A stretch of DNA of 9,417 nt, taken from NCBI GenBank assembly GCA_031276685.1, contig JAISMQ010000019.1, positions 1-9,417 on the forward strand. Reading direction: 5' to 3'. The stretch comes from Treponema sp. GTDB lineage: Bacteria > Spirochaetota > Spirochaetia > Treponematales > Breznakiellaceae. Shown here in pieces: positions 4,624-9,417 of this stretch. The notes beneath the pieces are model-generated. The model was not told the DNA's origin. It worked only from the letters and a program-made list of their open reading frames with translations, and ran no database searches. Positions within the stretch are counted from its first letter, which is position 1; each line of letters opens with the position of its first letter. Made by a program: the position numbers and the translations under genes.

Positions 4624-5532
4624 TTAATTCTTCCCCTTGTCGTAGGGCTGGCCGGAGGCGCGGGGGGCGTAGTCCTTGCCGCTAAAGATTACGAGGGTGG
4701 CCAGGGTGATAAAGTAGGGCAGGATGCTGAAGATGTCCGAGGGCAGGAACTTGAGGCTCTGGATGTTGACGATGTAGACGGCCAGGGCGGAGGCGGCGCC
4801 GAAGAGCAGGGAGGATCCCAGGATGCCCAGGGGCAGCCAGCGGCCAAAGGAAACCGCCGCCAGGGCGATAAAACCCTTGCCGTTGATGGTGTTGGAGGCG
4901 AATTCCGTGGTCTGGGTAAGGACCAGGCAGCCCCCGGCAAGGCCCGCCAGGGCCCCGGAAATAAGGACGGCGATGTAACGGATCTTGATTACGTCTACCC
5001 CGGCGCTGGCAAGGGCCTGGGGGTGTTCGCCGCAGGCCCGCAGCCGCAGGCCCCAGGGCCGCCGGTACAGGACGAACCAGGAAACCAGGAGAATGGCAAG
5101 GCTTATCCAGATGGTCGGGTAAAAACTGAAAACGGGGCGCATGCCCATCATAAAAGCCTGGGTCCGCTTCTGCTGGAAGAAGATCTGGCAGAAGAAGATC
5201 GTGATTCCGTTGGCCAGCAGGTTGATCCCCGTGCCGGAGATAACCTGATCCGCCCGCAGGGTAATGCTGGCGTAGGCGTGGATCAGGGAAAACACGGCCC
5301 CCAGCAGGGCGCCGGCCAGGAGGGCCAGGGGGATGGAAAGGGGGAAGCCTTCCAGGAACACGTGGACGGTGGCGGCGGTCATGGCCCCTATCGCCATAAG
5401 CCCTTCCAGCGCGATGTTTACCACCCCGGACCGTTCGCAGATCATCCCGCCTGTAGCGGCGATAAGGATGGGGGCGGTGATCATGAAGATCGAGGGCAGA
5501 ATGGCGAGGAAAAGACGGAAAAACTCAGCCAT
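4624..5532 (-). CDS. Nucleoside-type ABC importer permease, second subunit (BPD_transp_2 family)
   Basis: This 302-residue inner-membrane permease is of the branched-chain/sugar-type family. The conserved block ERSGVVNIALEGLMAIGA (33-50, with Asn39 and Glu43-Gly44) and the later ADQVISGTGINLLANGIT segment are hallmarks of the shorter permease in Bmp/Nup-type purine nucleoside importers (YufQ-like). About eight or nine hydrophobic segments are visible. The ATG at 5532 follows GGAGG by 6 nt and overlaps the end of the first permease gene by 8 bp, so the two are translationally coupled and probably made in equal amounts to form the heterodimeric pore. It is the last gene of the operon; a candidate terminator lies just after its TAA. 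The family is certain; nucleoside as substrate is inferred from the whole operon. Confidence 0.9.
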   Translation of the reverse strand: MAEFFRLFLAILPSIFMITAPILIAATGGMICERSGVVNIALEGLMAIGAMTAATVHVFLEGFPLSIPLALLAGALLGAVFSLIHAYASITLRADQVISGTGINLLANGITIFFCQIFFQQKRTQAFMMGMRPVFSFYPTIWISLAILLVSWFVLYRRPWGLRLRACGEHPQALASAGVDVIKIRYIAVLISGALAGLAGGCLVLTQTTEFASNTINGKGFIALAAVSFGRWLPLGILGSSLLFGAASALAVYIVNIQSLKFLPSDIFSILPYFITLATLVIFSGKDYAPRASGQPYDKGKN

Positions 5533-6685
5533 TGGAGACCTCCGCCTTCCTGGCCCGTTCCTTCATCTGCCATTCGACGAGGAGTTTGACCCCCGCCCGG
5601 AGGGAAATAAAGACCACGATGATCCCCAGACTGATGGAGGCGATCTCGTCGGGGATCTGCCGCGACTGCATGAGGGGCTGGGCGGATTTGAGCATGCCGA
5701 AGAGGAGCCCCGCCAGGGCGGTGCCCCAGGCGCCGGAGTTCCCCACCAGGGCCACGGCGATACCGTCAAAGCCGTAGCCGTCCTGGACCGAAAGAACCCG
5801 GCCCGCGGAGAAGCTTCCCAGGGAAACGATGGCCCCCGCCAGCCCCGCGAAGGCCCCGGAGATCGCCATGGCGCTGGTGATGGCAAGGTTTACCCTGATG
5901 CCCCCGTAGCGAGCGGCCTCCTTGTTGAAGCCTGTGGCCCGCAGGCTGTAGCCCATCCGCGTCCTCCCCATGACGACCCAGTACAGAAAGACCGCCGCGA
6001 TGGTGAACCAGATCCCGTAGTTAAGCCGGGAATTGTTGGTGATCCGCTCCATAAGGGGGCTGGAAAGCCGGGCGCTAAGGGGGAAATCCGGGGTTTTGAA
6101 GGTGTTGGACCCGGGAATCTGCATGGTGAGGATCCGGGAAAGGTAGAAGGCGATGTAGTTCATCATGATGGTAGCCACCACCTCGGAAACCTTGAACCGC
6201 GCCTTGAAGAAGCCCACGACCCCCCCCCACAGGGCCGCCGCCACAATAGCCGCCAGGACCGCCAGAAACCAGTGGAGTACCGGGACACGGGGGCCGTAGA
6301 GGGCCACAAACTGGGCGGCGGTAATCCCGATGGCGTACTGGCCTTCGGCGCCGATGTTGAACAGGCCGGTCCGGGCGGCAAAGCCCATGGAAAGGCCGCA
6401 GAGGATAAGGGGCATGGAAGTAACAAGCCACTCCCCCACATAGCGGAGGTTGTGGGTCCCCCGCCGCAGATCCCAGCCGGTCAGGACCTGGAGGATCGCC
6501 TGGTACATCCCCGCAGGGTTCCTGCCCACCAGGAGGATCAGGAAGGTAGCCACCAGAAAACCCAGCAGGACCACCAAGGCCGAGACCATCCCGCCGCTGG
6601 TGGTAAAAAGCTCCAGGACCCTGCCGCTAAATTTACCTGGCCCGCCCGAAAAAAAGCGGGGCCCTTTTTTAACAGGTTCAGGCAT
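5525..6685 (-). CDS. Nucleoside-type ABC importer permease, first subunit (BPD_transp_2 family)
   Basis: This 386-residue membrane protein has a cytoplasmic N-terminal tail of about 30 residues followed by roughly nine or ten hydrophobic segments. The motif GLFNIGAEGQYAIG (107-120, Asn110 and Glu114-Gly115-Gln116) identifies the longer permease of Bmp/Nup-type importers (YufP-like). It pairs with the 302-residue permease downstream. The ATG at 6685 overlaps the ATPase stop by 8 bp and has AGGAGG 6 nt upstream. Codons 6-13 contain a run of six A's and, a few bases later, seven T's, which can pair as a 7-bp A/U-rich stem within the message just after the start. Similar permeases transport purine nucleosides through the inner membrane, using the ATPase encoded upstream. 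Confidence 0.9.
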   Translation of the reverse strand: MPEPVKKGPRFFSGGPGKFSGRVLELFTTSGGMVSALVVLLGFLVATFLILLVGRNPAGMYQAILQVLTGWDLRRGTHNLRYVGEWLVTSMPLILCGLSMGFAARTGLFNIGAEGQYAIGITAAQFVALYGPRVPVLHWFLAVLAAIVAAALWGGVVGFFKARFKVSEVVATIMMNYIAFYLSRILTMQIPGSNTFKTPDFPLSARLSSPLMERITNNSRLNYGIWFTIAAVFLYWVVMGRTRMGYSLRATGFNKEAARYGGIRVNLAITSAMAISGAFAGLAGAIVSLGSFSAGRVLSVQDGYGFDGIAVALVGNSGAWGTALAGLLFGMLKSAQPLMQSRQIPDEIASISLGIIVVFISLRAGVKLLVEWQMKERARKAEVSNG

Positions 6686-8177
6686 GTACGGCCTCCTGGT
6701 CCGCCTCTTGTATACCCCCCATCATGGCGCCGACACGGCGCTCGTCCGCCTCCGCCGCAGGGAGGATCCCCACGATCTGCCCTTTGGACAGGGCGGCAAC
6801 GCGGTCGCAGAGCCCCAGGATCTCGTCCAGTTCAAACGAGATCAGCAGCACCGCCCGGCCCTTGTCCCGTTCCGCCAGAATCCGCGCGTGGATATACTCA
6901 ATGGCCCCCACGTCCAGCCCGCGGGTGGGCTGGGACACGATGAGCAGTTCCGGGACAAGGCTCAGTTCCCGCGCAATAATGGCCTTCTGCTGGTTCCCGC
7001 CGGAAAGATCCCCGGTGCGGATCAGGGGGCCTTTTTCGGCCCGGATGTCAAACTGGTTGATAAGGTTCTGGGCAAACGGGGGCTTGTGGTACGCCTTGAG
7101 CATCAGATTTTCGTACAAGAAAAAGTCCAGCACCAGGCCGTACCTCTGCCTGTCGTCGGGCACGTAGGCGATCCCCATTTTGATACGCTCCCTGATGCTT
7201 GTACGGGTAATGTCCCTGCCCTTGAACAAGATGCGGCCGGATTTGGCCGGGAGGAGCCCGTAAATAGCGGAGGCCAGTTCCGACTGCCCGTTGCCGTCCA
7301 CCCCGGCCACGCCGACCACTTCCCCCGCCCGCACGTCCAGCGAAAGGCCGTTCACCGCCGCCGCCCCCTGGGGGCCGGTTACCACGAGGTCTTCGATTTT
7401 AAGAACCACTTCCCCCGGGCGCGGCGGGGCCTTTTCGATTTTAAAGTTCACCGCCCTGCCCACCATCATCTCCGCCAGTTCCCGCTCGCCCAGGTCCGCC
7501 ACCTTGACGGTCGCTATGAACTTCCCCCGCCGCAGCACGGTACAGCGATCCGCCGCCGCCTTTATCTCCTTGAGCTTGTGCGTAATAAAAACGATGGTCT
7601 TCCCCTCCGCTTTAAGGCGGCGGAATATAGCCAGGAGTTCGTCGATTTCCTGGGGGGTAAGCACCGCAGTGGGCTCGTCGAAGATCAGAATATCCGCGTC
7701 CCGGTAGAGGATCTTGAGGATCTCCACCCGCTGCTGCATCCCCACGGTGATATCCTCGATCTTCGAACGGGGATCCACCGCCAGGCCGTAGGCATGGGAA
7801 AGCCCCTGTACCCGCTCTTCCGCAGATTGGAGGTCCAGGTTGCCCAGAGGGCTCCGGGGCTCAAGGCCCAGGACGATATTTTCGGTTACCGTAAAGTTGG
7901 GGATCAGTTTGAAGTGCTGGTGGACCATGCCTATCCTAAGGGCGGTGGCGTCGTTGGGGTTCCTGATCCGCAGTTCCTGCCCCCGGACCCTGATGATCCC
8001 CCCGTCCGGCTCGTAAAGGCCAATGAGAATGGACATAAGGGTGGACTTTCCCGCGCCGTTTTCCCCCAACAGGGCGTGGATCTCCGCCTGTTCCACGGTA
8101 AAATTCACCCGGTTGTTGGCTACCACGCCGGGGAAGATTTTGGTGATGCCCAGCATCTCAATGGCGGGGACAGGCAC
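6678..8177 (-). CDS. Nucleoside-type ABC importer ATP-binding protein, two fused nucleotide-binding domains
   Basis: This ATPase has two fused domains (499 residues from the GTG at 8177, normal for the YufO/RbsA-like class). Domain 1 has Walker A GENGAGKST (38-46), the MVHQHFKLIPNFT Q-loop block (Gln87), signature VGMQQ (145-149) and Walker B ILIFDEPTAVL. Domain 2 has a degenerate Walker A, GVDGNGQSE, lacking the lysine, a good signature LSGGNQQK, and Walker B LLIVSQPTRGLD with Gln replacing the catalytic Glu. Both departures are usual in this class. The open frame continues to an ATG at 8261, but that extension is encoded by tandem hairpins. I place the start at GTG 8177 because a perfect AAGGAGG lies 5 nt upstream and the protein then begins MPVPAIEMLGITKIFPG as in relatives. 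It sits between the receptor gene and the two permeases. Confidence 0.92.
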   Translation of the reverse strand: MPVPAIEMLGITKIFPGVVANNRVNFTVEQAEIHALLGENGAGKSTLMSILIGLYEPDGGIIRVRGQELRIRNPNDATALRIGMVHQHFKLIPNFTVTENIVLGLEPRSPLGNLDLQSAEERVQGLSHAYGLAVDPRSKIEDITVGMQQRVEILKILYRDADILIFDEPTAVLTPQEIDELLAIFRRLKAEGKTIVFITHKLKEIKAAADRCTVLRRGKFIATVKVADLGERELAEMMVGRAVNFKIEKAPPRPGEVVLKIEDLVVTGPQGAAAVNGLSLDVRAGEVVGVAGVDGNGQSELASAIYGLLPAKSGRILFKGRDITRTSIRERIKMGIAYVPDDRQRYGLVLDFFLYENLMLKAYHKPPFAQNLINQFDIRAEKGPLIRTGDLSGGNQQKAIIARELSLVPELLIVSQPTRGLDVGAIEYIHARILAERDKGRAVLLISFELDEILGLCDRVAALSKGQIVGILPAAEADERRVGAMMGGIQEADQEAVHA

Positions 8178-8195
8178 CGGAACCTCCTTGGGCTG

Positions 8196-8275
8196 ACCCG
8201 CAGGGTTATCGCCCCGCAGGGTGTTCGCCCCCTGCGGGGGTATTCGCCCCTTACGGGGCATTGCCCCTGCGGGGC
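8196..8275 (-). repeat. Five tandem GC-rich hairpins between receptor and ATPase genes
   Basis: Short perfect or near-perfect palindromes are centred near 8201, 8217, 8234, 8252 and 8269, a period of about 17 bp. Their arms are ACCC/GGGT, CCC/GGG, CCCCC/GGGGG, GCCCC/GGGGC and GCCCC/GGGGC with 3-4 nt loops, joined by TTC, TTAT or ATT-type linkers, so they look like degenerate copies of one unit. They fill most of the 105-bp gap between the receptor stop and the ATPase start and end before its Shine-Dalgarno. No T-run follows, so readthrough is expected. The likely role is to block 3' exonuclease decay of the receptor message, as the REP elements between malE and malF do; this is inference. Confidence 0.75.
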
Positions 8276-8282
8276 ATTCAAA

Positions 8283-9389
8283 TTAGTCGTCTATTGCGTG
8301 AAGATCCTGCGGAAAGCCGGGAAGCCGCCTGGCCTCCGCGTAGGTGGCGGCAATTTTGATCTGCCCGGAGACGATCCTGGCCTTGATATTCTCAAGTTCC
8401 GCCTTAATGCCGGCGGTCAGCGCCGGATTGGTACTGGCATAGCCTACCCCGTCGGATTTAAGGTCGAAGGTGATAACCTCCCCCTTGAAGGTGCCGTTCT
8501 TTACCGCGTTCAGACCGTACACCAGGCTGGTCTCCACCTTCTTGAGCATGGAGGTAAGGACGGCGGAATCGGTGGCGGTGTAGAGACCGTACTCGTACTG
8601 GTCCGAATCGACCCCGATGGCCCACACGTTCATGCCGACCGCCCGGTATTCCTTGGCCTGCGCCAGCAGCCCAAAACCCGAACCGCCCGCGGCGTGGTAA
8701 ATTAGGTACACCCCGGAATCGTACCAGTTCTTGGCCTGGGTTTTGGCAAGGGCGGGGTTGCCCCAGTCATTCACGTAGTAGTCCACGATTTTCGCGTTGG
8801 GCAGCACCGAAAGGATCCCCTGGACGTAGCCCACCTCGAACTTGGTGATGGTGGCGCCGGGGATGCCCCCGATAAAGCCGAAGGTGGGGTTGGCAATGCC
8901 GTCGGCCTTGGCCTTCAGCGCCGCCGCGGCGCCCACGAGGAAGGAACCTTCATGCTCGGCATACACGGCCTGCAGGACGTTGGGAAGGTTCACCCAGTCC
9001 ACGTCCACGATCATATAGTTCTGATTGGGGTTCTGCCGCGCCACTTCCCCCAGCGCGTCGGCAAAGGTAAAGCCCGTAGTCACGATAAGGTCGTTCCCCT
9101 CGTCGGTGGCCTGCCGGATATTGGGGATGTACATATCCTGGGTCTGGGCCGTAACCACATCGTAGTTTTTGCCCCGCCCCCGGGGATTCTCCCAGGTGTC
9201 CCCGTAAAATTCCAGAATCCCGCGCCAGGCTGCGGCATTGAAGGACTTGTCATCGATCCCCGTGCCGTCCGTCAGGAGCCGCACCGTAACGTCCCCCCCC
9301 ACGACCTCCGTATCCCTTGCTGCCCGGGCGGAAAGAGCCTGGGCGACCAAAAGGCCCGTAAGAAACACCGCCATTAGTTTTCTGTTCAT
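8283..9389 (-). CDS. Bmp/PnrA-type periplasmic solute receptor of the nucleoside importer
   Basis: This 368-residue substrate-binding protein is of the BMP family (relatives include treponemal PnrA/TmpC, a purine nucleoside receptor). It has a basic N-terminus, a hydrophobic core and a likely signal peptidase I site after ALSARA (residue 23). There is no cysteine, hence no lipobox, although many relatives are lipoproteins, so a free periplasmic receptor is predicted. Family motifs are LLTDGTGIDDKSFN (38-51), GFIGG (171-175), YHAAGGSGFG (231-240) and AIGVDSDQYEYG (257-268). The ATG at 9389 has a perfect AAGGAGG (9402-9396) six bases upstream. It is the first gene visible in the importer operon; 28 bp of leader lie before the window ends and contain no recognisable promoter. 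The hairpin array after its stop suggests that it is made in excess over the membrane parts. Purine nucleoside is the likely ligand, not proven. Confidence 0.92.
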   Translation of the reverse strand: MNRKLMAVFLTGLLVAQALSARAARDTEVVGGDVTVRLLTDGTGIDDKSFNAAAWRGILEFYGDTWENPRGRGKNYDVVTAQTQDMYIPNIRQATDEGNDLIVTTGFTFADALGEVARQNPNQNYMIVDVDWVNLPNVLQAVYAEHEGSFLVGAAAALKAKADGIANPTFGFIGGIPGATITKFEVGYVQGILSVLPNAKIVDYYVNDWGNPALAKTQAKNWYDSGVYLIYHAAGGSGFGLLAQAKEYRAVGMNVWAIGVDSDQYEYGLYTATDSAVLTSMLKKVETSLVYGLNAVKNGTFKGEVITFDLKSDGVGYASTNPALTAGIKAELENIKARIVSGQIKIAATYAEARRLPGFPQDLHAIDD

Positions 9390-9417
9390 GTTTTTCCTCC
9401 TTAATTGAGTTTAACGC

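Noticed and set aside
5333..6943. Long plus-strand open frame (536 codons) opposite the nucleoside permeases
   Set aside because: It is antisense to two well-recognised permease genes, rich in Gly, Pro, Asp and His as expected for a GC-rich shadow frame, and shows no domain.
8178..8261. ATPase start at the ATG 8261, giving 28 extra residues
   Set aside because: The extra residues come from the tandem hairpins, whereas a perfect AAGGAGG lies 5 nt before GTG 8177 and relatives begin there.
6450..8705. Very long plus-strand open frame (751 codons) opposite the ATPase and receptor
   Set aside because: It spans the antisense of three genes and the hairpin array, and its composition is that of a shadow frame in high-GC DNA. 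No motif is recognised.

Overview
This window looks like a stretch of chromosome from a GC-rich, diderm (Gram-negative-type) bacterium. The solute receptor at the right end has an ordinary cleavable signal peptide with no lipobox. The receptor resembles the PnrA/TmpC/Bmp group, which is prominent in spirochaetes, so a GC-rich treponeme-like spirochaete is my best guess. That guess is weak, because nothing in the window is strictly diagnostic of a phylum.

Left part (1-1718). Positions 1-118 hold the first 39 codons of a minus-strand gene that resembles the start of carbohydrate-binding family 9-like proteins. It diverges from a complete plus-strand M81 (MlrC-type) metallohydrolase gene at 216-1718. 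The 97 bp between them carry two consensus TTGACA boxes, one per direction, and an 8-bp inverted repeat, which makes a compact divergent control region.

Middle part (1739-4542), all on the minus strand. A three-gene ABC-2 exporter operon (ATPase and two related permeases) is preceded by an unusual leader: 13 perfect copies of a pentanucleotide (ATCAC read in the gene direction) that end one base before the Shine-Dalgarno. Just upstream lie a stem-loop, a 16-bp direct repeat that duplicates the 3' end of a tRNA, and then a tRNA-Cys(GCA) gene. Hand-counted sample lines suggest that the exporter block is poorer in GC (about 38-55%) than the flanks (about 63-65%).

Right part (4580-9389), minus strand. 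A complete nucleoside-type ABC importer operon reads in the order periplasmic receptor, double-domain ATPase, permease, permease. The last three genes overlap by 8 bp at each junction. The only gap, between receptor and ATPase, holds five tandem GC-rich hairpins of about 17 bp period, a typical place for differential mRNA stability. A candidate terminator follows the operon, just before the tRNA-Cys.

The importer probably brings in purine nucleosides or related solutes. The exporter moves an unknown substrate. The MlrC-type enzyme is probably an amide or peptide hydrolase of unknown natural substrate. The most interesting element is the pentanucleotide array. Its copy number would shift, among three outcomes, where a potential upstream reading frame ends relative to the exporter ATPase start, so it is a candidate phase-variation switch.
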